DNA from: Terana coerulea
Lineage: Eukaryota > Basidiomycota > Agaricomycetes > Polyporales > Phanerochaetaceae
Direction of reading: 5' to 3'
NCBI GenBank assembly: GCA_024811115.1
Contig: JAKOGH010000024.1
Coordinates: 62,001 to 126,000 of the forward strand
DNA: 64,000 nucleotides
Within the stretch, counting starts at the first letter, position 1, and each line of letters starts with the position of its first letter. Positions 13,379 through 24,109 of this stretch are shown here, in pieces. The position numbers and the translations under genes were made by a program. Under the pieces are notes generated by a model that did no database searches, was not told the DNA's origin, and saw only the letters and a program-made list of their open reading frames with translations.

Positions 13379-13774
13379 ATCGAAGCGTTCTGTTTTACGT
13401 CTGACTTATCAGTAGTCGCACCCTACAATTGTATATCGTACCTTCAAATGCAGGCCAAGAGTAACATCCGCGCATATTCTCCCCAAAAACCATGATACCG
13501 CCTGTTTCCTCCACTACAGCCCCACGAAGCTCATCTCCATCGTTTACGGCAGGTTTTCGTTCCGCAGAATGCGTGAAGCTTGATATAAGGCGTTGATTTT
13601 TGGAGACGGCGTAGTTTCCATTGCTGACCATAAGCTAGCATCAAAGACAGTCGACGATAGAGACCACATGAGCTGGAGCAGGCCGGAGCAGAAATGCAGA
13701 CAGGTCGTCGCGTCGTGGTGGCGCAGAGCAAAGTGTGAGGGCGCTTACACGCTTTCCTCTTCGCGTCCATCACC

Positions 13775-14050
13775 TACCGAATCGAAGTGGATACCTTCAA
13801 TTCTCAGATATTCCGATTATGTTTTGCTAGCCATAAAGCAAGCATATACGGTATAGTTTACTGAGGAATGTACTCGTATGGAGAATTTATCAAGTCAGGT
13901 TATTCACGTTGCAATTTAGGCGTAAAAGAAAATAGCGAGCAGAGCACACAGGCGATCGATCCAAGCATATCTATCCCATCCACTCTACTTCGCAATGCGG
14001 GACTACGCAGGATGATGCTTCGCGCAAAAGAGTGGTCAACTAATTGGCGT
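13775..14050. repeat. Orphan copy of the 3' end of a D-type gene
   Basis: About 85% identical by eye to 16600-16860, the 3' flank plus last codons of copy D. At 14020-14050 the minus strand still resembles the D terminal codons (LTTLLHDA), and further in the match fades. It marks a lost or moved paralogue. Confidence 0.65.
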
Positions 14051-14684
14051 TCAGAGCCTGCTACGTTGCTGAGCTTGTTGGGCTTGGGCCTGCAGATGCT
14101 GCTGACTCGCGGGGACCGCAACTGCGCACCGACGTCACCACGCTTTGCCCTAAACAAACATATTATGACCCTAGCGGTAAGTATTTCTACTGTACACTCC
14201 AGCATATCTAAAACACGTCATTGGCAGTAGCGGCGCCTTGTACAGTTCTTTCCTCTTCGACAGGCCAGCCTGGTGTGTCTTGGCGACGCGGAACCCGAAC
14301 GCTCGAACGTCGCTCAGGGCAATCTCCTCAGTGGTCTAAACCATACTGAGCGCTGTGTGGTCAGATTGACTTTAGGCTTGTCTTAGGATTGTTTGGTCAT
14401 TCAAGCCGTGGATACCACCGCCGACGCCATCATGATGGGCGCGAAGGCGATGAAGGTGAGGACCCCGCTAGCAAACCCCTCATGCTTTCCTGCCAGGGCA
14501 GCATCTCACGAAGTATCGTGCGCTTGACTACTCTGGTCCGCGCTGGACTGTCGTCCGACATAGAGGAACGACCGCTGCGCACCATGCAGAATGGAGCACT
14601 AAACTCGTCGTCTCTGACGGCGGCCTGCGTACGGAATGAGATGTGGTGCCGGACCGGGTGAGTTTCCAAGCTGCGCCTCAAGGG

Positions 14685-14690
14685 TATAAA
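14685..14690 (+). promoter_or_regulatory. TATA box of hydrophobin
   Basis: TATAAA lies 99 nt before the ATG of the hydrophobin gene, within AGGGTATAAATC. Confidence 0.6.
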
Positions 14691-14788
14691 TCTCCAGACA
14701 TTCAGCAGAGCAAGACCCGGCTGGCCAGCAGTCTTCACTCTACAGCCCCTTCAGCGCTCAGAACCTCCTAGCATTCTTAGCATCCGAC

Positions 14789-15434
14789 ATGCTCGCCCGC
14801 CTCTCCCTCGCTTCCACTCTTGCCCTGGCTCTTCTTGCATCCGCCACACCCCGGCCATTCCTCAGCGAGCCAAAGGGAGCCAACGAGCTAGACACTGTCG
14901 GTATGAACGAGCCAAATGTGATCAACGAGCCAGATGCTCTCGGCTTCAACGAGCCTGACTTGGGGCGCCGGGACGCGCCCACCGCCGCCAAGCCTGCGAC
15001 CGCCAACTTGGAGACGACGACGGCCACCGCGCCGATCCCCACCTCTGCCATCGCTCCGGGCAGCTGCAACACCGGCGTCATCCAGTGCTGCGGCAGCGTT
15101 CAGTCCGTGAGTGCCAGATGCCAAAAGGACTGTTTGAGTTTGCTGACATGAAGGGTGTGGCGTAGGCTAAGTCTGCGAGCGCGAGCGCTCTGCTCGGCTT
15201 GCTCGGCATTGGACAGGACATCCTGTCCGATGCGAACGTGCTCGTCGGCCTGGACTGTTCCCTGATCTCGGTCGCAGGCGGCAGTGGCGGCTCGGCATGT
15301 GGCGCTCACCCCGTCTGCTGCGAGAACAGCAGCTTCGTGAGTGGGGTGGGCAATGGTCGGCATTTGGTATAGTGTGCTGACAAAACCCACAGCGGGGCGT
15401 TATCTCCATTGGCTGCGTGCCTGTGGAGCTGTAG
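14789..15434 (+). CDS. Class I hydrophobin with extended NEP-repeat N-terminus
   Basis: Small secreted amphipathic protein that assembles at air-water interfaces and on hyphal or spore walls. Exons 14789-15106, 15166-15336 and 15393-15434 give 176 residues. A signal peptide ([21 protein letters not shown]) opens the protein. All eight cysteines are in hydrophobin order: [19 protein letters not shown] and ISIGC. Between the signal peptide and the first cysteine lie about 80 residues. They include NEP or NEPD repeated three times plus one NEL, ending at a dibasic LGRR followed by DAP, where a Kex2-type protease could cut. Most class I hydrophobins have a shorter leader. The introns are 59 and 56 nt, at conserved positions around the CC doublets. 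The gene lies inside the coiled-coil array but is unrelated to it. Confidence 0.93.
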
Positions 15435-15831
15435 GAAAGAGAACACCCGATGTGGCGAGTGTGCTAGGATTGTGGTCGCCGCTGAACCTCTTGCTGACGG
15501 TTGTGGGATTGCGCAGGCCTTCGCTTGTTCTACCTGATGCTACGGCCGTAAGTATACCCCACATGCTTGAGCAATTGCTTTGAATATATTATAGGCTGCT
15601 GCGATGGAAATTGCCGGCATTCCTAAGAACATCTACTTACTGGCGAATGCCAGGAATGTAGCGTCGAGTTCTCTTGAAGGCACCGTCTGTGAACCATTGC
15701 GTATTGATTAGGCGGAGAAATAAGCTCTTTGGTCGTGTAAACTACCACATGCGCATAAAGCGTTCGTTCAAGTTTGTCGATACTCAGTCGACATCAAGTC
15801 TTGATGAAGGTTTTGCGTCCGTACTGCATTG

Positions 15832-16211
15832 CAGTCGATTGCATATCGTTAGCCGGACCCAAAACTTTCTCGAGTCTCGACCCACCCAGGGTGGCGCCTG
15901 CCCCACCAAGGACGCCCAAGCGCTCCTCAGGCGTCCCGCGCCAAAGGAGCTGGCCAGCATTCTCTCGCGTCAGTACCAACGTGAGGCAACTTCAAACATC
16001 GCGCAGAGGGCTCACGGCTCACTGTACCTGCTCAAGCACTCGATTGAAGATGACCTGCGCGATTTTACGGGCAGTCGCTCATGAGCGGGGACTGCTGCCT
16101 CGGAACGCCGGCCAGGCGCTTGGTGGGTCCGGGAGGCGTTAGGCGAGGTTTGCTCCACACTCCGCTGCGCGCAGGATTTTTGTGATCAGGCTAACGATAT
16201 GCAATCGACTG
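15832..16211. repeat. Candidate MITE-like element with 23-bp perfect terminal inverted repeats
   Basis: CAGTCGATTGCATATCGTTA at 15832 recurs as its reverse complement ending at 16211, with 23 bp perfect overall. The 380-bp span has no convincing coding content. No target-site duplication is visible, so an element is only one reading. Confidence 0.5.
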
Positions 16212-16254
16212 TGAGCTGATTGTGTCTTTTAGGTTTCACACTCGTGCGGCGCTC

Positions 16255-16450
16255 GGAGCCATCACTTGTCGGTACACTCCTCGCGCTTTGTATTTTGGTA
16301 GTTGTATCGGTGCTACACTGCTTTCTAGTTCGCCACGGTGGGTACATAGTGCGCGGACACACCTATTGCTCTTATCGACTGGGGCCCACCGCGTTCCCGC
16401 CGTGAACCTTCCTCCTGCAACACTTACACTCGCACAGCTCGAGCAAGAAA
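16255..16450 (+). repeat. Diverged dispersed repeat, second copy
   Basis: Partner of 10305-10510; similarity is patchy but collinear over about 200 nt. Confidence 0.4.
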
Positions 16451-16599
16451 TTCTTCAAGCAGCCTTTGTCAACTGGGTACGATAAGGAGCGGCGAGAGAG
16501 GCCCGAATGGGCAAAAACTTCTCACGCCCATCCTCCTACTCAAAGGGTGTGCTGGGAAGGAGACTGGCTCACCCAGGCTTTCCTCCACACCTCTATGGC

Positions 16600-16860
16600 C
16601 TTATGAATCGAAGTCAATACCTTCAATTGTCAGATATTCGGCTGGCCATAAAGCAATCATACATGGTGTAGTTTACTGAAAAGTGTACCTGTATGGAAAA
16701 TTTTATCAAAGCCAGGTCATATACGTTGCAATTTAGGTGTATAAGAAAATAGCAAGCAGAGCACACAGGCAAACGACCCAAGCATATCCACCCCATCCAC
16801 TTTACTTCGCAATGAGTAACTACGCGGGATTATGCATCGTGCAAAAGAGTAGTCAAGCAA
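16600..16860. repeat. 3' flank of copy D, duplicated at 13775-14050
   Basis: Collinear with 13775-14050, including a shared run near 16735 (CGTTGCAATTTAGG) and AGAAAATAGC(A/G)AGCAGAGCA. It spans the D stop codon. Confidence 0.65.
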
Positions 16861-19097
16861 CGCTCGACGACCTTGAAACCGTTGAGCACTTTGTCTTTCT
16901 CGTCCGCCTTGATGCGCGCGAGGAGCGGAGTATACTTGTCTGAATGCCAACGCAGCAACGCCTTACGGACTCTAGTCGCCTTTGACTGGCCCGACGAGCT
17001 CTGCAGGTCGCTGAAGAAGAACGCCTTAACCTTCTCGACAGTAATATCGTCCGGGCCATTGGGGGCGGTGAACGATGGCCAAGACACCGACGCGAATGAT
17101 AGCGGTTGGGTCATCACACTCCATACTGCCTCATACTGGCGAATAGCTGCACTGTTCTTGCAGGTGCGAATCTCGTCGCCGTGGTTTCGCTTCACCGCCT
17201 CCATCTCGCGTCGCCTGTCGCCTTGCTCCTGTTCCCGGCGGACCCTCTCCTGGGCCTGCCAACGCATCTCTGCTTCTCGTATCGCCTGCCTCTTCTCTTT
17301 GCCCCACTCCGTCTCTCTGGCACTCCACCTGCGAGCGTGTTCCTCTTCGCTTTCCTTAGCCCGTATCTCTGCCTCGGCCCTAGCGCATTCGGCCACCACC
17401 GCCCGGTCTTCGGCAATCCGGGTTTTCTCCTTCTCGACGTCGTTTTTGTTCTGCTCTTCTGCCAGGGCAAGCATCGCCGTCTGGATTTTCTTCTGGCGTT
17501 GCTGAAGACCCGTCCTAAGGTTGGCTGCTTCAGTGCGTAGTGTTCGCTCCGTCTCTCGCACGCTGAACTCTCGATTCTTGGTAACGCGCAGCGTAGCGTC
17601 AGCCTCGATAATGCGGACCTCAGCACTCTCCAGCTGCTGCTTGATGGCGGCCACCTCTTCCCGCAGACGAGAGACCACTACGACAGAGCCTTGCTCTCGG
17701 ACTTCGGCACTTTGCAGCTGCTGCCTAAGGGCGGCAACGTCCCCCTGTAGACAAGAGACATCTGCGACTGCGCCTTGCTCACGAACCTCGGCGTTCTCCA
17801 ACTGTTGCTTGATGACGGTGGCCTCCTTCTGAAGGCGCGAAACGTCTGCGACCGCGCCTTGCTCACGCACTTCCGCCGCACGCAGCGCATCTGTGCTCTC
17901 TTGGACACGCGTTTCTGTGGCGCTCAGGGACTCATGCAAGACGCGGAGCTTCGTCTGTAGCTGTATCTGCTCCGCCTTGCTGTCTTCTGCCCGTTTCTCG
18001 GCAGCTTGTTTGGCTGATTCCACCATAAACAATTTGGCCCGGTCGGCGGCGCTGGTGACCGATATCTTCCGCAGCTCTTCGCTCTTCTTCTTCTCATCGT
18101 CGAGAGCAACGTTTAGCTCGCCCAAGCGTGTCTTACTGGCCGCGAGCTGCTCACCCATGCGCGCCTTACTGGCCGCGAGCTGCTCGGTGCGCTTACGCAG
18201 TGCGTCCTGGTTCTCTCTGGTACGCGTCTCCGCATTCTGCAGTGCTGTACGCTGATCGGCGAGCTCCCGTTGTAGGCGCGCTATGGTCGCTTCTGCCTCT
18301 CCAACACGTGCTTCCGCACGCTGCTCGCTGAGTTCCGCGCACTGGAGCAAGCCGCGGGCGGTGTACAGAGCGGTTGATAGCTCAGCCCGCTTGGTCTCGT
18401 GTTTCTCCTTCTCAGCTACGAAAGACGCGTTCAACTCGAGGAGTTTTTGCTGCAAACGGGTGGCTTCGGCTTCGGCGTCTTGCGCTGCTTCTGGCTTGGG
18501 GCTTGACTGGTCAGGGTTCGCGCACGACGGCCCATCCTGCGTCCCCTGAGCCGACTCAGCGACCTCCTGCACATTTTGATTATCATTGACGGCTCTGACG
18601 GCATCCACCTCACGAGCTTGTTCGAAGAGGTCTACACTCTGCGGCGTGTCCGTAGTTTCTTCCGACCCGGTTTCTTCGCAGGCTGGCGCGTCGACGGTCT
18701 CTGGAGCGTGCAGATCGCTGGTGAATGAAGGCTGAAACGGATTTTCGCGACTGTTTGGGACGGCTGGGTTTGGGCTAGATTGCTCGACAATTTGTGGTTC
18801 GCAGGGCATCCCCGCATTGGCACTACACGCGACGTTTTCAACCTTCGTGCGCAGAAATCGCAGCATCGCCGCCCAGTCCTTCTGCAAACCGGCCACCTCA
18901 GCCGCATGGCGTGCGGCCTCGCGGTCTTCCTCGCCATTGAACACTTGCACGGCATGGTTCAACTCTGCTCGCACCGCGTCGCTCTCCATCTTGCTGATCG
19001 TCGAGTCGAGCGTCCACCGTCTCACGTCCCACTGCGAGCGGCGCCGCGTGCGATCGGCGTGTCGCGCGTGGACGGCGCGCTCCCAGAGGCGCTCCAT
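16830..19097 (-). CDS. Copy D: inverted, most diverged full-length member of the coiled-coil/J-like family
   Basis: 755 codons from the ATG at 19097 (MERLWERAVHARHADRTRRRSQWD). The homologous frame is open further upstream (TDTIPLADAVTA). An ATGTCT context like the starts of C and E lies just above it, one base out of frame, so the true start may be upstream. The order matches copy C: SQWD module, DWAAMLRFLRTKVE, then an acidic disordered stretch (about residues 130-225), a long coiled coil, and the C-terminal VRKALLRWHSDK..VLNGFKVVERCLTTLLHDA domain. The coiled coil holds three tandem 28-residue units built on EVREQGAVADVSRLQ (84-nt repeats, about 17620-17870). It shares more coiled-coil sequence with copy B than with C or E. 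It is transcribed opposite to the other members. The function is unknown. Confidence 0.8.
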   Translation of the reverse strand: MERLWERAVHARHADRTRRRSQWDVRRWTLDSTISKMESDAVRAELNHAVQVFNGEEDREAARHAAEVAGLQKDWAAMLRFLRTKVENVACSANAGMPCEPQIVEQSSPNPAVPNSRENPFQPSFTSDLHAPETVDAPACEETGSEETTDTPQSVDLFEQAREVDAVRAVNDNQNVQEVAESAQGTQDGPSCANPDQSSPKPEAAQDAEAEATRLQQKLLELNASFVAEKEKHETKRAELSTALYTARGLLQCAELSEQRAEARVGEAEATIARLQRELADQRTALQNAETRTRENQDALRKRTEQLAASKARMGEQLAASKTRLGELNVALDDEKKKSEELRKISVTSAADRAKLFMVESAKQAAEKRAEDSKAEQIQLQTKLRVLHESLSATETRVQESTDALRAAEVREQGAVADVSRLQKEATVIKQQLENAEVREQGAVADVSCLQGDVAALRQQLQSAEVREQGSVVVVSRLREEVAAIKQQLESAEVRIIEADATLRVTKNREFSVRETERTLRTEAANLRTGLQQRQKKIQTAMLALAEEQNKNDVEKEKTRIAEDRAVVAECARAEAEIRAKESEEEHARRWSARETEWGKEKRQAIREAEMRWQAQERVRREQEQGDRRREMEAVKRNHGDEIRTCKNSAAIRQYEAVWSVMTQPLSFASVSWPSFTAPNGPDDITVEKVKAFFFSDLQSSSGQSKATRVRKALLRWHSDKYTPLLARIKADEKDKVLNGFKVVERCLTTLLHDA

Positions 19098-20083
19098 AGC
19101 CGTGACGGCGTCAGCTAGCGGGATGGTATCGTCGGTCAGACATGGCTGGGTGGCTTGTTGTCGATTCGCGGAGGGGGCCGCACATGTTGTGCAGCAGATT
19201 CAGTCGAAGAAGTTGGGGACTCTATCATGGTTGAGGTGCAAGCTCGACGGAGGCGCGGTGTGTCGTTCATGAACACGCGCGCAAGGTCGTGATATCGCGG
19301 ACACGTGCCGTTACGGCCACGTTTCAACAAAGACAGGGTAAGTCCACCCAGTACTTCCGGAAGAAAAGAACACCCACTTACTCTCGAACTGTATAATGTA
19401 GCTGACATCTGGCTCACCACTCCTAGTTTGCGGAATGAGCATACTGGCGAAGCTTGAAGCTTATTGACTCGAATTTTTGCTGGAAGGATACTCAGATGCC
19501 ACCCATACCGTCAGATGTGGTTGGTGTCTGAGCGTCCGGTTCGATTTCTGATACATCTCAGATATATCCGACCATGTCATTTGGCGGAGTAATATGAAGG
19601 CATTGCAGTGCCGTGTGTGCACAGTCAAATTATGCTCCTTTCTCTCACAGAATCATGGTACAGACTCTACCCTTTCACCCTTTGTCGTTACTAACTCGCC
19701 GTTATGTGTTCACAGTTTCCACTGGAAAACTAATCGTACTTCAAATTCAAATGAGGCTTGAATATTGAATCATGAGTCCATGCATAGCGACAATGAGACC
19801 ATATTCGCACGCCACAAAGCTACAGCGCCTAGGTCTCCGTTGACTAGCCAGGGATGACTGATGAAGATATAAGGGGCACATGTATAGCGACCAACATGAA
19901 CTCCAAACACCCTTGTTTTCGCGTCCACATCCCCAAAACCTGCTAGCGCAGACGGCCCTCTCCGCATAAAAAAACCGCCCTTGCACAGAGTGCGCGTTCC
20001 CGTAACTGCCATCAACCCAAATGCCATGCCACCGAGCCACCCGTGGCCCCGGCCACATCTCCCGCCCTCTGATTGTAACCACC
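19098..20083. other. Divergent promoter region between copies D and E
   Basis: D and E are transcribed away from each other, so this 986 nt must serve both. It contains the conserved block 19800-19854. No other gene is seen. Confidence 0.55.
19800..19854 (+). repeat. Conserved upstream block of copy E
   Basis: Matches 11092-11146 upstream of copy C with four differences in 55 nt, a remnant of duplication of gene plus promoter. Confidence 0.7.
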
Positions 20084-21870
20084 ATGTCCCCCGCCTATTC
20101 GTTAGCCCCAGCAGCACTTCAACAGCACATCCCGCCCGTCTTGGTCGCCACACGACAGTTAACCGACGACTTCGCTGCCATAGACCGCCTCTGGGCACGC
20201 GCGACACAGGAGCGGGTGGCCGACGGAGTGCGCCGCCGCTCGCAATGGGACCAGAAGAAGCGGATGCTAGAAGCCGCCGTCTGGCGCATGGTAGCGGGTA
20301 CGGAAACGGAGGAAAATGGGGTGGACAAGCTACTGCAGGTTGTACAAGAGTACAACGACGACGAGGAGCGCGAGGTTGAACACCATGCCGCGGAGGTCGG
20401 GCGACTGCAGAACGATTGGGCTGTGATGGTGCACTTCCTGCATGGGCAGATAGGACAAGTGGAACACGCGGCCTCGGAGGCCTGTGACGGCAACGCAGAG
20501 GATGTGACGGCGTTGAGTCTGCAACTGGGACGCAGCGACTTGAACATAGCTCAACAAGGCGCAAATGTTGGTGCAGAGACGGCAGAGGGTGCAACGATCC
20601 CTCAAGACCAAGTAGGGGTGTTCGCAGAGAAAGAGACACAGATTCGGCAGTTGAAAGCAACACTCGCCGCCGAGAGGAAGAAGTTCGAGGAGGAGAGATA
20701 TGAGGAGGGAAGGAAGGCCGCCGCGCAGGCGCTATTTGCAGAGGGAGAAAAGCGGCAAGTAGATTCACGAGTGAAAATAGCTGAAGGAAGAGCGCTAGAG
20801 GCAGCAGCCAATGCACACAAGGCTGAAGAGAAGACCCAAGAGGCGGAAAAAGGGCGCGGGACGCGGCAGAAAGAGTACAGGCGGCCGACAGAAGAGCGCA
20901 GGGCGCCGACATGCAGGCGAAGTTTGCAGAAACACGCGCTCAGAAGGCCGAAGCCCGTGTGCGTGAGGCAGAGACAAGGTTGCCGATCCTCCTGCAGCAG
21001 CTTGCCGACATGAAGTCGGCTCAACAAGCCGCGAAGGCCCGCGCCGGGGAAGCTGAAGCTGCGAGAGCCCGAGCAGAAAAGGAAGTAGAGGCGGCAAACA
21101 AGGCACACGCTGAGGAGACCAGGGACAGTACACGGAGGTTCACCCAACTGGCAGCAAACATGAAGTCGTTGGATGCCAAGCTGGTTGCTGAAGACAAGAG
21201 GTGCGAGAAGATGCGAGCCAAGTGCCAGGCAGCTGAGGACCGCGCGAAGGGGGCAGAGTCGGCGAGAGACCAGGTGCAGAAAGAGCACACACGCCAATTG
21301 GAGGCAAGGGAGGCGGAGTGGCGGGACGAAGAGCGATGGAAAGACAGTGAGCGCGAGCGCGAGAAGCAGGAGGCGGAGAGACGACGACAGGACGAGGACA
21401 CGATGCGTCGAGAGCGCGAGCAGACCGAGCGGCGACAGGAAATTGAGGCTGTGAAGAAGGCCCATCAGGCGGAGCTGCGCAAGTGCAGAGAGGAGCTGGT
21501 GACCACGAAGAAAGTGTGCCAGGACGAGCTGCGCAAGTGCAAGGAGGAAGCAGCCGTTCGCCAGTACGATGCGGGATGGAGCATCTTGGCGCAGCCGCAT
21601 ATATCCTTTGTGTCGCTTCCGTGGCCGTTGTTGACCGCGCCAGCGAGTGTGGAAGACATCACGTTGGCCAAAGTCCGAGAGTTTGTGTTCAGCAACGCAC
21701 ATCCAGCAGACCAGTCGAAGAAGATGCGACTGCGCAAGGCTTTGCTCCGCTGGCATACGGACAAGTCTGTGCCGATTCTGGCTCGTATGGCGGACGCGGA
21801 GAGGGAGAAAGTCGAGCGGGGCATCAAGGCGGTCGCGCAATATTTGAACGCACTCTCAAGTGAAGCCTGA
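20084..21870 (+). CDS. Copy E: coiled-coil protein with J-like C-terminus (one frame break)
   Basis: Close paralogue of copy C. The start at 20084 shares C's GTAACCACCATGTCC context. The N-terminal module (RLWARATQERVADGVRRRSQWD; LQNDWAVMVHFLHGQIGQVE) is in one frame up to about 20850. The coiled coil and the C-terminal domain (LRKALLRWHTDKSVPILARMADAEREKVERGIKAVAQYLNAL) are in the next frame. Adding one base to the A run 20847-20851 restores continuous RARDAAERVQAADRRAQGAD, so an assembly error is likelier than inactivation. E carries one HARKWEAREAEWRDE-type unit where C has two. The downstream flank (to about 22260) resembles that of C, so both flanks were duplicated with the gene. Confidence 0.75.
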
Positions 21871-22392
21871 GTCAACGTTTCACTTTCTACGTCTGTCAGT
21901 AGTACCATGAGACAATCACTGTACATCATACCTTCAGTTACAAGCCACAGTACTAGTGCTTGCTTTATGGTGCTGTGGTACTCGCGCCGATTAGACGCAT
22001 TCCCAGGACCACAGTGTTGCGGATCCGGCCACAGTCATTGGGCAGAAAATGCGCCCGTTCCGTAAGATGCGTGAAGAATTCATGCTACCAGATGCTACCG
22101 CCGGGGATGTTGTTGTCTGGAGCAGAAATACCGCTATGCTGTGGTGTGCGAGTCAAAGCGTAAGGGCGTGACGAGGCGTGACGCCTCTAACCTAGCGCTT
22201 ACGAGCTCTCCTCTTTACTTTATCCTTTCGAGTCCATATCTCGTTCTGCCAGACTTTAACTCCTGCGTAACATCCCCACAGTCCTTTATAAATTGTAAGA
22301 GATTCTAACATTTGCTGTTTAAACAAGGATCACGCTGAAATTCACGGGATACAGACTCGTACCTCTTTATGTAATCATCTTGGCCACGAACG
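21871..22392. other. 3' flank of copy E
   Basis: Collinear in patches with 13379-13770 after copy C (for example TACGTCTG..TCAGTAGT). No gene is seen. It should include the promoter of the next gene. Confidence 0.5.
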
Positions 22393-23369
22393 ATGACCAC
22401 GGCTCAGCTACGTGCCATCCCCGGTCTCGGACCATGCCCAGACTTCTCGAGCGCATCGTGGAATGCAGTTCGTGCCACCATGGCTGCGAGCAAAACGTGC
22501 TCAGAGGCTCAGATTACAACCATGCTGCGTACGGCTTGGGATGCGGAACGTGAAGCAAAACAGGAGCAGTGGGATTCTCGTGAGCGGGTTCATCACGTCC
22601 GACTTGGCGACCCGACAGCAGAAACGCAAACACCGACGAAGTGGTATATTTCTCATATTAACATGACTGCAGGTCCCTCAGACCACTACCCCTTGGAAGT
22701 AGCGGAATATGCTGGCAAGCTGCTGTCCGAAGGACAGTACGTAGAGTTGTGGTACTTTACGCAGGCCGGTCGCGACTACGCAGAACAAGAGACAACTGGA
22801 GCACCCCTACATCCCGCCGCATGCGTTGTCCGCGACGAAAAACTCACATGGCTGGAAATGTCGCAGGCACATAGCCAACTGGTGAAGAAGATGACAGAAT
22901 GCGGCTGGGACGAGGCTTTGGTGAAGATGATGGAAGATTTTCCGCAGAACCTACGGATGGCCGTGGCCGATGACCAGGAACGCGTCATGTATATGGCTCA
23001 GGTCAGGAAGGAGTGGCACGCATCTCTTGGTACCCCGCGAGCCTTCAACGTCGGGATCATCTCGACAGCCCGTGTCGAGGCCATCCAGAGGCGCGTCTTC
23101 AATAGAAAACTTACTGAGTAGGTCTTATAGCGTACCGTTTGGTGCCCTGTGTGGATACCACCGCTCATTTTCGCAGTTTAAGCTCCATTCAACAAGAGTT
23201 CGACAACGCCATTCAACAAGTAGATAACCAGTCCAGCGTCGCCGCCTCCTTTGACCGGTCACCGTCCCCGGATCACGGCTACAACAAGCGGGCACGTACT
23301 CATGGTGGAAATCACGGCGACCACCACTACGGCCCCAACAAGCGTCACCGTGGAAACCGCAGGTGGTGA
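22393..23369 (+). CDS. Unknown two-exon protein, PCPDFSS/YVELWYFT family, copy 1
   Basis: Exon 1 is 22393-23117 and exon 2 is 23177-23369, with a 59-nt intron (donor GTAGGT, acceptor TTTCGCAG), giving about 305 residues. N-terminal GLGPCPDFSSASWNAVRATM is followed by SEAQITTMLRTAWDAERE, then YVELWYFTQAGRDYA, a KEWHASLGTPRAFNVGIIS stretch, and a His/Asn/Arg-rich basic tail with NKRARTHGGNH that could be a nuclear localisation signal. A paralogue with the same intron position lies inverted at 41973-42931, about half identical by eye. From general familiarity this is a multi-copy agaricomycete family often found near repeats. I know no function and no catalytic motif is visible. Confidence 0.7.
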
Positions 23370-24109
23370 AAGCTTTGCGTCCGTTGTGTTTCGCTGGACC
23401 CCTATGTTGTTGTTCGACACCACATTCACGCATAGTGTAATTGACAATATTCTTCAATGCCATACAATGTCTCGCGAACCTCCCTGTGCTAGAGCTGGTG
23501 CGTCTTAGCAAAGACATAGCTGCCTCACGCGCTCTGGTGTTAGCGGGCAATATCTCAGTATCCGCTCCATTTTGCTGTGTCTTGAGCTTGCCCAACCAAA
23601 CAAGTTGGAATGACATTGAAGCATTGTGGCACTGCGCGTTTATGGGTAAATCGTGCACCCATCTCGCGAGCTAGTGAACCAAGGCACGGAGTGTTGTCGT
23701 TGTTGCAGGCTCTGGCACCGGAAACTTCATCATACGTCGGATTGAGATCCGGGAAGCACACAACTTCGACTTTGGTCTGGGAAGAGAGTAAATTGACAAC
23801 TAGTACGATGCAAAGACAAGATAGAAGAGGGTGTATCGAACAGTACTACAAGCCCGGAGATACAACGACAAATGCAAGACGTTTTGAAGCAAACAGTCAT
23901 TATAACAGGTGAATTACAATAACGATGGGAGATCATAGGAAGAGCATACAGTATCGCAGATCATACAGCAAGAAATCATAGCAAGCTCACAAGACTAGGT
24001 CAAGAACACGGTCGGAGGCGCAGCGAACGTCAAGCCAAGCATCGAAGACACAACAGCCCTGTTTACGAGCCGTGGTCCCGTCCCACTACGCGTCGCGCTC
24101 AGGGCCCAT
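23370..24109. other. Intergenic, nothing recognised
   Basis: This is 740 nt between convergent genes. It should hold both 3' ends. No RNA gene or repeat is seen. Confidence 0.5.

Larger units (their letters stand above)
13379..14788. other. Spacer with duplicated 3' flank and hydrophobin promoter
   Basis: 13379-13770 is related to the 3' flank of copy E (21871-22260). 13775-14050 is a copy of the 3' flank of copy D. The stretch 14050-14680 shows nothing firm. The hydrophobin TATA box lies at 14685. Confidence 0.55.
15435..16829. other. Spacer with repeats between hydrophobin and copy D
   Basis: No gene is supported. It contains a 23-bp inverted repeat (15832-15854 and 16189-16211), a diverged copy of the 10.3-kb repeat (16255-16450), and the 3' flank of copy D from about 16600. 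Confidence 0.55.

Noticed and set aside
19097..19150. A functional start at the ATGTCT upstream of copy D
   Set aside because: It resembles the starts of C and E but is one base out of frame and stops after nine codons; the first in-frame ATG at 19097 was kept, with the doubt noted.
20840..20860. Programmed -1 frameshift in copy E
   Set aside because: The A run is slippery, but six other genes break at similar runs in the same direction, so a missing base in the assembly explains it better.
20602..21840. A 412-codon open frame antisense to copy E
   Set aside because: It mirrors GC-rich coiled-coil codons of the sense gene, has no motif, and shares no start or terminator context with real genes here.
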